A DNA stretch of 64,000 nucleotides, from contig NZ_JAKIHP010000003.1 in NCBI RefSeq assembly GCF_021608265.1, forward strand, positions 372,001 through 436,000, in the 5' to 3' direction. The translations under genes and the position numbers were made by a program. This DNA is from Flavobacterium wongokense (GTDB taxonomy: Bacteria > Bacteroidota > Bacteroidia > Flavobacteriales > Flavobacteriaceae). This document shows, piece after piece, positions 7,701-15,587 of this stretch. Position 1 is the first letter of the stretch. Every line of letters starts with the position of its first letter. The notes beneath the pieces are model-generated. The model was not told the DNA's origin and did no database searches. It saw only the letters and a list, made by a program, of their open reading frames with translations.

Positions 7701-9061
7701 GATTTATGCCTATGGCATTATCTACCAGCGGTGGAGCCGAAGTGCAAAAACCATTGGCAACAGTAGTTATAGGCGGTTTGCTATCGGCAACATTACTAAC
7801 GCTTATAGTACTGCCTATTCTATATTTACTATTTGAAAAAGGAATTAAAAGAAGAAAAAAAATGACAACATCAACTATAACTGTGATTGCCTTATTGATT
7901 AGTACCTTTTCTTTCGCACAAACTGGTCAACCCATTACACTGCAGAAAGCAATTGAAATAGCAAAATCAAATAATATTGATTTGAAAATTGCTGACAAAG
8001 AAATTGAAAAGCAAACCGTACTCAAAAAGACTGCATTTCAAGCTGACCCTTTACAAGTTCAATACCAGGGCGGACAATTCAACAGTAAGGATTACGACAG
8101 CAATGTGTCAGTACAGCAATATTTCCCTATCGGAAGAATTACAAAAGCAAACAGGCAATTGCAGGAAGAATTGGTAAAACTGGCAGAAAAGCGAAAAGCA
8201 CTGTCCGAATATGAAATTGAAAAAGCAGTTTCCATCGCATACTATCAATATTTGTATGGTGTCTCTATTCAAAAGCTTAATACTGAATTGTTAGATATTT
8301 ATGCAAAATTCCTGAAAAATGCTGAGCTTCGTTTTGAAACTGGCGAAAGCGGTAAAATCGAAGTTATTAGTGCCAAGGCCAAATCAAAAGAAATCGAAAC
8401 ACAAAAAGCCCAACTCGAATTTGACTTAGCCATTTATCAAAAGCAATTACAATTTTTTCTTCAAACAGAAGACAATGTTGTACCGGATACTACAACACCA
8501 ATGAAGTTTTCGATGCTGACAGATACTAATAAATCAAAAGTAGAAAGTTTGGTGAACGATTATTATACACAACAAATTTCGGTGTATCAAAAAGAAGCCA
8601 ATACTTTCAAAGCTATGCGAACGCCAAAATTGGGATTGGGCTATTTTGCGCAAACAATTGATACCAAATCATTATTTCAGGGCTTTACTGCTGGCTTGCA
8701 AATCCCATTATTTGGAGGCGTAAATACAGCTAAGGCAAAAGCATCAGCAATTAGTATTTCACAATCTCAATTAGAATTGGATAAAAGTAAGTTAGCTTTA
8801 AAATTGCAGATACAGGAATTGAAAAGCGATTATGATAAGCAACAAAAAGCGTTAGATTATTATCAAAACGAAGGATTACAATATGCTGACCAAATTATAA
8901 CTACAGCGCAAAAAAGCTATGCAAATGGCGATATGAGTTACTGGTCATACATTAGTTTTCTTAATCAGGCGATTGACATTAAAAAACAAAATGCCGAAGC
9001 CATAAATGATTACAATCAGAGTGCTATACAATTGCAATATCCATCTTTCAATACTAATTAA
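4745..9061 (+). CDS. czcA: Heavy-metal RND efflux pump fused to TolC-type outer-membrane channel
   Basis: The 1438-residue frame joins two proteins. Residues 1-1039 are a complete heavy-metal RND transporter with N-terminal helix, two large periplasmic loops and 12 membrane segments. The fourth segment reads GAIDFGIIVDGAVIIVEA, placing Asp400, Asp406 and Glu413 in the DFGxxxDGAxxxxE signature of the HME1/CzcA group, which favours divalent ions (Zn, Co, Cd) over Cu+/Ag+. After the basic tail KGIKRRKK, residues 1040-1438 form a TolC-family outer-membrane factor with its own signal peptide (hydrophobic stretch ending TFSFAQ) and long coiled-coil helices. Signal peptidase cleavage, or initiation at the in-frame ATG at 7862, could release the channel. 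Such fusions are known in Bacteroidota. The next gene is the matching periplasmic adaptor. Confidence 0.93.
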   Translation: MLDKIIQFSIKNKFIILLFTLVLIAWGGYSVKNLPLDALPDVTNNQVQIITTAPTLASQEVEQLITYPLEQSVKTIPKVIELRSISRFGLSVVTVVFKDDVDIFWAREQIFQRLNQAKENIPAYAGSPELAPISTGLGEIFQYDVYAKKGYEDKYDAIKLRTIQDWIIIPQLQGIEGVAEVSTWGGKLKQYEIAVDPNKLNSLGVTITDIFDALEKNNQNTGGAYIEKDQYAYFIRGVGMATGIKDLENVVVANKNGSPILVRNVAEVREGVSLRYGASTKDGKGEIVCGLVLMLKGENSNAVVDRVKTKMEQINKTLPEGVVAEPFIDRGKLVDSAIGTVTKNLLEGALIVIFVLILFLGNLRAGLIVASVIPLSMLFAVILMNAFGVSGNLMSLGAIDFGIIVDGAVIIVEATLHYLQKLKKEKLSQHEMDSEVQKSASKIMSSAAFGTIIILIVYLPILALVGTEGKMFRPMAMTVGFAIVGAFLLSLTYVPVMSTLFLSKKTQHKENISDRMMSWVYSKYSRLLNKALQFKKTVLGIAVGIFVLALVVFQNMGGEFIPTIEEGDLAINATIMTGSSLSQMVKTTTEYEKMLKAKFPEIKTIVAKIGSGEIPTDPMPIESADMIIVLKGKSEWSGKYHNWEDLANAMKEEMERIPGANIEISQPIQMRFNELMTGSRSDIAIKIFGDDLDVLDAKANELISKVNNIEGVGDLKADKVTGLPQITVKYDYNKIALYGLNISDLNQILRSSFAGESAGKIYEESKRFDVVVRMDKDNRTDITDVSNLFIPLPSGQQVPLSQVATVAYEQGPVQVSREDGKRRITVGLNVRGRDIKSVVEEIQEKLDKDFKLPAGYYVTYGGQFENLVEASKRLSIALPIALGLIIILLFFTFNSFKQAGLIFTAIPLSAIGGVFALWVRGMPFSISAGIGFIALFGIAVLNGIVLISYFNQLKADGISDPLQRVIQGTKTRLRPVLMTAAVASFGFMPMALSTSGGAEVQKPLATVVIGGLLSATLLTLIVLPILYLLFEKGIKRRKKMTTSTITVIALLISTFSFAQTGQPITLQKAIEIAKSNNIDLKIADKEIEKQTVLKKTAFQADPLQVQYQGGQFNSKDYDSNVSVQQYFPIGRITKANRQLQEELVKLAEKRKALSEYEIEKAVSIAYYQYLYGVSIQKLNTELLDIYAKFLKNAELRFETGESGKIEVISAKAKSKEIETQKAQLEFDLAIYQKQLQFFLQTEDNVVPDTTTPMKFSMLTDTNKSKVESLVNDYYTQQISVYQKEANTFKAMRTPKLGLGYFAQTIDTKSLFQGFTAGLQIPLFGGVNTAKAKASAISISQSQLELDKSKLALKLQIQELKSDYDKQQKALDYYQNEGLQYADQIITTAQKSYANGDMSYWSYISFLNQAIDIKKQNAEAINDYNQSAIQLQYPSFNTN

Positions 9062-9072
9062 TATACAACATC

Positions 9073-10344
9073 ATGAAATACACAATAAAAAATACATATC
9101 TAAAAATTAAGAATAAATCAGCGCTGTTACTTTTGGCTTCTTGCCTAATGCTTTTATCATCTTGTAATGAAAAAGTAGCTGAAGAGGCTGGCCACGAAGA
9201 AGAAAAATCAGAAAATGAAGTGGCATTAACCGAAGCACAATTTAATACTGTTGGGATTGAAACAGGAACTGTAGAAAACAGAAACTTGAATCTAGTGATT
9301 AAAGCCAACGGATATACAGCGGTTCCACCGCAAAACATGGCAAATATTTCAACCTTAATAGGCGGAACGGTTAAAGATATTTTGGTCTTGGAAGGTACTT
9401 TCGTAAACAAAGGAAAAGTACTGGCAACCATTCAAAATTTAGAAGTGGTAGAAATGCAGGAAGACTATAATTCGGCTGTGGCGAACATTGAATACTTGCA
9501 ATTAGAATACAACCGCCAGAAAACTTTAAGTGATGAAAATGTCAATCCACGAAAGACTTTTCAGGAAGTAAAATCAAAATTAGCGGTAGAAAGAGCACGC
9601 GCACAGGCAGCTAAAAACAAATTGCAGGCATTGCATGTCAGTACAAACGGTGCCAATGCTTTAGTACCTATCGTTTCTCCTATTTCCGGATATGTTGGTA
9701 AAATCAGTATTGCCAAAGGCGCTTATGCAGAAACTGGAACCATACTTTTCGAAGTGGTTGATAATAGTCAAATGCACTTGGATTTAAACGTATATGAAAA
9801 AGATTTAGGATCCATTTCTATAGGTCAGGAAGTCGATTTCGTATTGACAAATCAATCTAATAAAGCAATTAAAGGAAAAATATTTGGTATCAATAAATCC
9901 TTTTCTAACGAAAGTAAAACCGTAGCGGTACATGCCAAAATCAATCCGGCAGATGCCAAAGATTTAATCTCAGGTATGTATGTTTCTGCCAATATCAATA
10001 TAAAAAATGCTACCGTTCCCGCTTTGCCAAAAGATGCTGTTGTTAGAAATGGTGATAAGTATTTTGTTTACATACAAGAAGAGCATCGGGATAAAGTGAC
10101 TAAAGAAAAAACTGAAGCACACGAGCACAAAGAAGATGAAGCCCATTCTGAACATGCAGCTGGCGAAGAGGAAGGTCATAATGAAGTACATTTCAAAGCC
10201 ATTGAAGTAATTCCGGGAACAACCGATTTAGGTTATACCGAAGTAAAATTTGTAGAAAAAATTCCCGCCGATGCGAAAATCGTTATCAAAGGAGCATTCT
10301 ATTTACTTTCTGCCATGAAAGGTGGTGGCGAACATGAACATTAA
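9073..10344 (+). CDS. czcB: RND efflux periplasmic adaptor, His-rich lipoprotein
   Basis: The 423-residue membrane-fusion protein begins 11 bases after czcA. The signal region ends in LLSSC, a lipobox, so it should be anchored to the membrane in the periplasm. A barrel-sandwich/lipoyl half (VKDILVLEGTFVNKGKVLATI), a coiled-coil hairpin, the second lipoyl half (PISGYVGKISIAKGAYAETG) and a beta-barrel follow. A region near residues 338-375 is packed with His, Glu and Asp (EAHEHKEDEAHSEHAAGEEE), and the protein ends GGGEHEH. These stretches are suited to holding divalent metals and delivering them to the RND pump, in agreement with the HME1-type signature of czcA. It connects CzcA with the TolC-like channel in the trans-envelope complex. 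Confidence 0.92.
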   Translation: MKYTIKNTYLKIKNKSALLLLASCLMLLSSCNEKVAEEAGHEEEKSENEVALTEAQFNTVGIETGTVENRNLNLVIKANGYTAVPPQNMANISTLIGGTVKDILVLEGTFVNKGKVLATIQNLEVVEMQEDYNSAVANIEYLQLEYNRQKTLSDENVNPRKTFQEVKSKLAVERARAQAAKNKLQALHVSTNGANALVPIVSPISGYVGKISIAKGAYAETGTILFEVVDNSQMHLDLNVYEKDLGSISIGQEVDFVLTNQSNKAIKGKIFGINKSFSNESKTVAVHAKINPADAKDLISGMYVSANINIKNATVPALPKDAVVRNGDKYFVYIQEEHRDKVTKEKTEAHEHKEDEAHSEHAAGEEEGHNEVHFKAIEVIPGTTDLGYTEVKFVEKIPADAKIVIKGAFYLLSAMKGGGEHEH

Positions 10345-10375
10345 GAAACAATTATAAACTTTAAATTATATCACA

Positions 10376-10729
10376 ATGAAAAATCTATTAAAATCAGCAT
10401 TCTTAGTACTTACAGTATTTTTAATGACTAATACAGCGATCGCGCAAAAAACAAATCAGAAAGCAGTAATAAAAACCACTTTGCATTGCGACCATTGCAA
10501 AGAATGTGAAACTTGCGGATTGAAATTTAAAACCGAAATGCTCAAAATAAAGGGAGTAAAAATGTATGAGCTTGACGATAAAAAGATGACGTTTACAATT
10601 TATTACAATCCAAAAAAGACAACATTACAGGCAATTAAGGAAGGTATTGCTAAATTGGGTTATGATGCCGACGAAGTAAAAGCAACTTCAGAGGGAATTG
10701 CCTCTTTGGACGGTTGCTGTAAAGCATAG
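10376..10729 (+). CDS. Exported HMA-domain metal-binding protein
   Basis: The 117-residue protein has a clear signal peptide (hydrophobic stretch ending TAIAQ) followed by one heavy-metal-associated domain. The metal loop is expanded, HCDHCKECETCG, with four cysteines and two histidines, and the C-terminus adds DGCCKA. The rest keeps the HMA pattern (ikGVKMYELDDKKMTFTIYY and AIAKLGYDADEV-like end). It should bind metal in the periplasm and either buffer it or pass it to the efflux complex. It lies between czcB (31-base gap) and the ZntA-type ATPase (5-base gap), so it belongs to the operon. Exact ion and partner are not shown by the sequence. Confidence 0.85.
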   Translation: MKNLLKSAFLVLTVFLMTNTAIAQKTNQKAVIKTTLHCDHCKECETCGLKFKTEMLKIKGVKMYELDDKKMTFTIYYNPKKTTLQAIKEGIAKLGYDADEVKATSEGIASLDGCCKA

Positions 10730-10734
10730 CAATT

Positions 10735-12747
10735 ATGAAAGAACAAAATAAAAAGAAAGCTACTGATAAGAAAGTCAATCCTCCGTCGGACAAAAGAAAA
10801 GCCACTTCAAAAAAAGAGAATTGTTGTGCAACTGATGAGGAGGAAATTCATTCAGAAGATGACGGTCATGATCATGGAGGAATAGAAGATTCCGGTTGGA
10901 GAAGCCATTGGCAATTACTTCTGGCAATAGCAATTTTATTTGTTATGTTGACAATGGAATTTGGTTTTAAATACATTCCCGAATTTCCAATTAATCTCAT
11001 TGTTTTTAGCGTCGCCTATCTATTGGCGGGGTACAATGTACTTTACTTAGCTTGGCGCAAAGCAATTCGGTTTGATTTCTTCAACGAATTTTTCCTGATG
11101 AGCGTTGCGACTATTGGTGCATTCGCTATTGGTTCTTACAGCGAAGGTGTAGCGGTAATGGCATTCTATTCCATTGGGGAATGGTTTCAGGATGCCGCAG
11201 TCAATCGGGCAAAAAGAAGTATTAAGGCATTACTCGATATCAGGCCAGATGAAGTTTCAGTGGTCCGCAAAGGTAATGTCGAAGTGATAAATCCTAAAGA
11301 TGTTGCATTAAATGAAATTATCCGGGTGAAACCTGGCGAAAAGGTAGCATTAGATGGAGAATTGCTTTCAGAAAAAGCTTCTTTCAACACCGCAGCGCTT
11401 ACAGGCGAAAGTAGACCCGACACAAAAGGAAAAGGTGACCCAGTTTATGCAGGAATGATTAACCTAAACACCGTTACCGAAATTAAAGTAACTTCATTGT
11501 TTACCGACAGCAAATTGAGTAAGATACTCGAAATGGTGCAGGATGCAACTGCCCGTAAATCACAAACACAATTATTCATCAGCCGTTTTGCAAAAATTTA
11601 TACACCAATAGTATTTGCCTTGGCAGTCGCCGTTTGTTTTGTGCCATATTTCTTCGTAAGTGATTACAATTTCAATGATTGGTTTTACCGTTCGTTGGTA
11701 TTTCTTGTAATAAGTTGCCCATGCGCTTTAGTCGTGTCAATTCCTTTAGGGTATTTTGGAGGTATTGGTCTGGCTTCGCGAAATGGAATTTTGTTCAAAG
11801 GCTCTAATTTTCTAGATGTAATGACGGGTATAGATACCGTTGTAATGGACAAAACCGGCACCCTCACCGAAGGCGTTTTCAAGGTTCAGGAAATTGTTAC
11901 TAAAGATATTGAAGAACCCTATTTGGTTAAGCTTGCTGCGGCCATCGAAAGCCAGTCAACCCACCCAATCGGAATGGCAATAGTAGAACATGCTGGCAAA
12001 GAAAAAGGCAAAGAGTTAAGTATTGCTGAGGTTGAGGAGATTTCAGGACATGGCTTAAAAGGCAAAATCGACGGCAAAGAAGTACTTGCAGGAAATACAA
12101 AGCTGATGAAGAAATTCAACATCGAATATCCTGCCGAAATTGATAACATTGTTTATACGATTGTAGTGGTAGCTGTCGATAAAAAATACAAAGGACACAT
12201 CACAATTGCCGATAAAATAAAGGAAGATGCAGTTCAGGCAATTAACAGCATGCATGCCTTAAATATCAAAACTGTCATGCTTTCGGGTGACAAGCAAAGT
12301 GTTGTTGATGAGGTTGCCAAAAAGTTAGGTATCGATAATGCTTATGGTGATTTATTACCCGAAGGAAAAGTCGAGAAAGTTCAGGCATTAAAAGACCAGG
12401 GCAAACACATTGCTTTTGTCGGTGATGGTGTAAATGATGCGCCTGTTGTCGCTCTTGCTGATGCAGGAATAGCAATGGGTGGTTTAGGCAGTGATGCTAC
12501 GATTGAAACCGCTGATATTGTAATCCAGAATGATCAGCCATCAAAAATTGTTACCGCTATCAAAGTCGGAAAACTGACCAAACAGGTTGTGTGGCAAAAC
12601 ATCATAATGGCAATGGTTGTAAAACTTATAGTTTTAGGATTAGGTGCAGGCGGCATCGCCACTTTATGGGAGGCTGTAATTGCTGATGTAGGTGTAGCCT
12701 TGCTTGCAATTCTCAATGCGGTCAGAATACAGAGAATGAAACTGTAG
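10735..12747 (+). CDS. zntA: Zn/Cd/Pb-type P1B-2 ATPase
   Basis: The 670-residue pump has a short N-terminal tail rich in Lys, Cys, Asp and His (KKENCCATDEEE, then DDGHDHGG) in place of a full HMA domain. The transmembrane metal motif is SCPCALVVSIPLGYFGG (Cys328, Cys330), and the phosphorylated Asp372 is in DKTGTLTEG. GDGVNDAPVVALADAG forms the hinge, and the last membrane helix carries IADVGVALLAILNAVR, with the conserved Asp of ZntA/CadA pumps. These signatures point to Zn2+, Cd2+ and Pb2+ rather than Cu+. It would move ions from cytoplasm to periplasm, where the CzcABC-type complex expels them. It is the last gene of the operon; a hairpin terminator follows at 12770-12806. The symbol reflects the family, not a proven orthologue. 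Confidence 0.92.
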   Translation: MKEQNKKKATDKKVNPPSDKRKATSKKENCCATDEEEIHSEDDGHDHGGIEDSGWRSHWQLLLAIAILFVMLTMEFGFKYIPEFPINLIVFSVAYLLAGYNVLYLAWRKAIRFDFFNEFFLMSVATIGAFAIGSYSEGVAVMAFYSIGEWFQDAAVNRAKRSIKALLDIRPDEVSVVRKGNVEVINPKDVALNEIIRVKPGEKVALDGELLSEKASFNTAALTGESRPDTKGKGDPVYAGMINLNTVTEIKVTSLFTDSKLSKILEMVQDATARKSQTQLFISRFAKIYTPIVFALAVAVCFVPYFFVSDYNFNDWFYRSLVFLVISCPCALVVSIPLGYFGGIGLASRNGILFKGSNFLDVMTGIDTVVMDKTGTLTEGVFKVQEIVTKDIEEPYLVKLAAAIESQSTHPIGMAIVEHAGKEKGKELSIAEVEEISGHGLKGKIDGKEVLAGNTKLMKKFNIEYPAEIDNIVYTIVVVAVDKKYKGHITIADKIKEDAVQAINSMHALNIKTVMLSGDKQSVVDEVAKKLGIDNAYGDLLPEGKVEKVQALKDQGKHIAFVGDGVNDAPVVALADAGIAMGGLGSDATIETADIVIQNDQPSKIVTAIKVGKLTKQVVWQNIIMAMVVKLIVLGLGAGGIATLWEAVIADVGVALLAILNAVRIQRMKL

Positions 12748-12769
12748 CGTTAATTATTATTCAATAAGT

Positions 12770-12806
12770 AAAGGATGTTTGTATTTAATAACAAGCATCC
12801 TTTTTT
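12770..12806 (+). terminator. Rho-independent terminator of the metal efflux operon
   Basis: AAAGGATGTTT (12770-12780) pairs with AAGCATCCTTT (12793-12803, one G-T pair), followed directly by a T-run. Confidence 0.75.
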
Positions 12807-12864
12807 GTTTGGTGGAGAAAATACTGTTCTAAGTGCATGTCCTAATATGTCGTTTAGTTGTCTT

Positions 12865-12893
12865 TTGCACTGACTATTACCGATTTAAATTTG
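12865..12893 (+). promoter_or_regulatory. Canonical Bacteroidota promoter
   Basis: TTG (12865-12867), an 18-base spacer, then TAAATTTG (12886-12893) match the -33/-7 consensus exactly. The ATG of the secreted repeat protein is at 12947. Confidence 0.65.
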
Positions 12894-12946
12894 CAGTGTA
12901 AAACAATAACAACAAACATTAAATAAAAATTAAAAAACAATACGAC

Positions 12947-13432
12947 ATGAAATCAAAATTTATTCAATTTGGAATTTTAGCAGTACTGATCAGTAATTCA
13001 GTTTTTGCAAACGGTTTGACAAACGAAAAAAACGATTTGACAGGTATTCAGTTAATAGTATCTGATACAACGATTTTGACAAAACCAACATTAGACCCCG
13101 ATTCTGATACAATTGTAACATTAGTTGCAGGCTACAGAAAAACAATGGAGGAAATTATTAAGGAAGACAATCTGATAATTGAAAGCAACATTACGGATGA
13201 AATTTATCCTCTAAACATTGGCAGCATCTATGACGCGGATGTTGATACAATAGCGATGAGTTATAAAAAACCAGTAGAAGAGGTAATTAAGGAAGACAAT
13301 CTTATTATTGAAAGTAATATAACAAACGAGGTATCTCCATTGAACTTTAAGAGCCTTAATAAAAAGACTTCTAAACCAAGAAAAATAATTCCGTCTCATT
13401 GCTTCTTAAACAAATGTTGTATAAAATCATAA
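12947..13432 (+). CDS. Secreted protein with duplicated EDNLIIESNIT segment
   Basis: The 161-residue protein has a signal peptide ending VFANG. The mature part contains two near copies of a unit of about 40 residues: MEEIIKEDNLIIESNITDE with PLNIGSI, and VEEVIKEDNLIIESNITNE with PLNFKSL. The repeats are separated by DADVDTIAMSYKKP, and similar D-D-T-I residues precede the first copy. It ends with a Lys-rich tail and a small Cys pair (FLNKCCIKS). I do not recognise a characterised family. It has its own promoter and stands 200 bases after the metal operon, so a stress-response role is possible but only by location. Confidence 0.7.
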   Translation: MKSKFIQFGILAVLISNSVFANGLTNEKNDLTGIQLIVSDTTILTKPTLDPDSDTIVTLVAGYRKTMEEIIKEDNLIIESNITDEIYPLNIGSIYDADVDTIAMSYKKPVEEVIKEDNLIIESNITNEVSPLNFKSLNKKTSKPRKIIPSHCFLNKCCIKS

Positions 13433-13532
13433 GTTTAAATGACGAACTTACTTTTATACTGCAAGGTATTTAGTCCTAAATGAAAAATTTAAATAATTTT
13501 GTTCGTATGCGAATTGCAAACTCTCATTAATA

Positions 13533-14543
13533 ATGAAAAAAAACTTTATACTATTCTTACTGATATGCGCAGCATCACTCTCTTCAACAAACCTACAGGC
13601 ACAAAGTTGTGGGAATCGACAGTTAAATCCTGACATAGCTTATTTCTTGAAAATGATTGGCTATCAGGATTTGTCTTTAGAACAACTTCGCAAAATGCCA
13701 ATCGAGCAAATTAAGTTTGCTGGTCCACCAGCAATTACTTATCCGTCAAATGATGTTAAAAGAATCAAAATAAGTGCTGACAGCATTCCTGTTTTAGTTT
13801 TTAATCCTACACACGGTAAAAACCTTCCCATTATTATCAATTATCATGGTGGTGGATTCATTTCTCCCCTATTACCTGGTTTAGAGCATTCTCTTTGGCT
13901 TGAAGCCAAAAACTATGAAGCAATTGTTTTTGCAATTGACTACAGAGTAGCACCAGAACATAAGTTCCCTGCAGCAGTAAATGATAGTTATTCAGCATTC
14001 AAATGGATAGCCGAACATGGCAGCGAATTTGGAGGTGATACAAATAAGATAGTTGTTGAAGGTAATAGTGCAGGTGCAAATTTAGTTGCCGTTATCGCTC
14101 AAAAGGCAAAAAAAGATGGAATCAGCAACAAAATTAAACTGCAGGTAATGAACGGACTTCCTATAGACCTGAGACCAAAAAATATGGAAACCTCTGTATC
14201 ATATCAGGAAAATGCTGTTGGCTATTTTCAAACAAAGGCTGCTTGTTATTTTGCAGTCGAAACGTATGCTCCAAATCAATTCGACAACCCAGAAGTTTCC
14301 CCTATACTTAATGACAACTTAAAAGGTTTGCCACCCGCAGTAATTATTAATGCAGAATTTGATCCACTTAGAGATGATGGAGTATTATATGCAGCTAAAT
14401 TGCGGAAATCTGGTGTCAAAGTCTGGGAAAAATGCTTCCCTGGTCAAATACATTGCCTGATTGGTTTACTTCCCGATTCAAAGGTGCAAAAGGAATACGA
14501 AGCTTTTATTAAGGACGCTATGAATGACTGCTTTAAAAAGTAG
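13533..14543 (+). CDS. Secreted alpha/beta-hydrolase (hormone-sensitive-lipase type esterase)
   Basis: The 336-residue enzyme has a signal peptide ending NLQAQ. It shows the HGGGF oxyanion-hole motif (from His105) and the nucleophile elbow GNSAG with Ser179. Asp277 in EFDPLRDDG and His307 in GQIHCL complete the triad. This is the alpha/beta-hydrolase fold-3, or HSL, type that hydrolyses carboxylic esters. The protein is probably periplasmic or secreted. An exact -7 element, TAATTTTG, lies at 13494-13501, 31 bases before the ATG, so it may be transcribed alone. The substrate cannot be read from sequence. Confidence 0.88.
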   Translation: MKKNFILFLLICAASLSSTNLQAQSCGNRQLNPDIAYFLKMIGYQDLSLEQLRKMPIEQIKFAGPPAITYPSNDVKRIKISADSIPVLVFNPTHGKNLPIIINYHGGGFISPLLPGLEHSLWLEAKNYEAIVFAIDYRVAPEHKFPAAVNDSYSAFKWIAEHGSEFGGDTNKIVVEGNSAGANLVAVIAQKAKKDGISNKIKLQVMNGLPIDLRPKNMETSVSYQENAVGYFQTKAACYFAVETYAPNQFDNPEVSPILNDNLKGLPPAVIINAEFDPLRDDGVLYAAKLRKSGVKVWEKCFPGQIHCLIGLLPDSKVQKEYEAFIKDAMNDCFKK

Positions 14544-14580
14544 TTGCTTGTTTTCTTTGCCACTCCTTCCCCACGCTCTT

Positions 14581-14648
14581 AAAAAATTACCGTCACAGTT
14601 ATTGATGCAATAACACGTACACTCCGTGACTTGCGCCGGTAATTTTTT
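14581..14648. repeat. Nested inverted repeat
   Basis: AAAAAATTACCG (14581-14592) is inverted at 14637-14648. Inside, GTCAC (14592-14596) pairs with GTGAC (14626-14630), and GTTATTG-ATG-CAATAAC (14598-14614) forms its own perfect stem. The end has a T-run, so it can also terminate transcription of the esterase gene, but the complexity is unusual for a terminator. Confidence 0.6.
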
Positions 14649-14660
14649 CTCCCAAGCTTC

Positions 14661-14711
14661 TTTACATAATGTGGCATTATAATGCGGAGCACTATAATAA
14701 CATTATGTAAA
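14661..14711. repeat. 11-bp inverted repeat enclosing a 12-bp palindrome
   Basis: TTTACATAATG (14661-14671) is inverted as CATTATGTAAA (14701-14711). The perfect palindrome GCATTATAATGC lies inside at 14674-14685. This geometry resembles recombination or protein-dimer binding sites; no recombinase gene is nearby. Confidence 0.6.
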
Positions 14712-15321
14712 AAAGCCGCGCACCCCAAAAGCGGTATTGAGTTTGCATTGCTTTTGTAAGTGCTGCCATTGTCTTAGGAATTTAGTTCTCCTGCCCATTG
14801 TTAAAGCCAATTGCAGCACCCACAAAACCAAATACCCGGCAAGAGTGCCACTTTTCATTTGCCAATACTATAACAAGCTTGCTTCCTCAACAGCCAATGC
14901 ATACCGTTTCAGGTGTGCATATTTTGTTTACAATTCAATTCGGCTGCTAACAATATCAGGCATCGGCTATTGACAAAGCAATCACAACCTTTTCTTCAGC
15001 AAATAAAAAATGGCACACTTGCCCGCGCTGCTGCCCCGTCTCACTAGGTAGTATCATGCATTGTTTTTTGAAGATGCTTCCCATCTTCAATTGCTCTTTT
15101 ATTTTAGCCCGAAAATCACCTTTTTGTTAGCCGTCCTGGCATCCTCAAAAATCAACCCCAAGAAAGAGTGTAAAATTTCCGTGCCTAATAAAAAGAAGTT
15201 TAATGGGTCTGTTGGCAATTTTATCAGGCCCAAAAAATTTTACACCCTTTCCCCGGACAAATAGTCAATTTATCCAAAATAAAAAAGAGATAAAAAAGAC
15301 TGCAAAACTAAGTTCCAGGTA

Positions 15322-15431
15322 TTCAAAAAAGCAAGTTCAGGCCTCCGGTTCTTTGAATTTTTTTTCACCCCATTGTTCAATTAACCCTTACTCCCGATGA
15401 AAAAAATTTCAAAAAAACTTGCTTTTTTGAA
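15322..15431. repeat. Perfect 16-bp inverted repeat bounding a 110-bp segment
   Basis: TTCAAAAAAGCAAGTT at 15322-15337 is exactly inverted at 15416-15431, with 78 bases between. The interior does not code. It could be a very small non-autonomous element or a long-range stem. Confidence 0.6.
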
Positions 15432-15587
15432 ACCCTCCACTTCAACTGATGGCTTTCTTTTTTCTCTTTTTTTCTTTTGAAAAATTATGTGTGCGAAATG
15501 TAGCGAAGCGGAATTCGCGAACACCGAGAAAACAGATATAAAAGCTGTGAGCAATTGTAGCGACGCACCTCACGTTAAATCGAAGCC

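Larger units (their letters stand above)
14544..15587. other. About 1 kb of non-coding DNA with several inverted repeats
   Basis: No convincing gene lies here on either strand; the short open frames (14737-14973, 15061-15264) have poor composition and no domain. The stretch holds three marked inverted repeats, listed separately, and near 15505-15540 a partial one (GTGTGCGAA ... TTCGCGAACAC) followed by the repeated word GTAGCGA. It leads into PcfK/PcfJ-type genes, so it could be an attachment region, a transfer origin or a replication remnant. I cannot tell which. Confidence 0.5.

Noticed and set aside
12534..12716. Short minus-strand frame opposite the ZntA gene
   Set aside because: Shadow of a well-supported coding region.
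14737..15400. Several open frames of 60-80 codons in the 1-kb gap
   Set aside because: Their Cys/His/Ser-rich composition and AT-run content look like random translation, and they overlap the inverted repeats.
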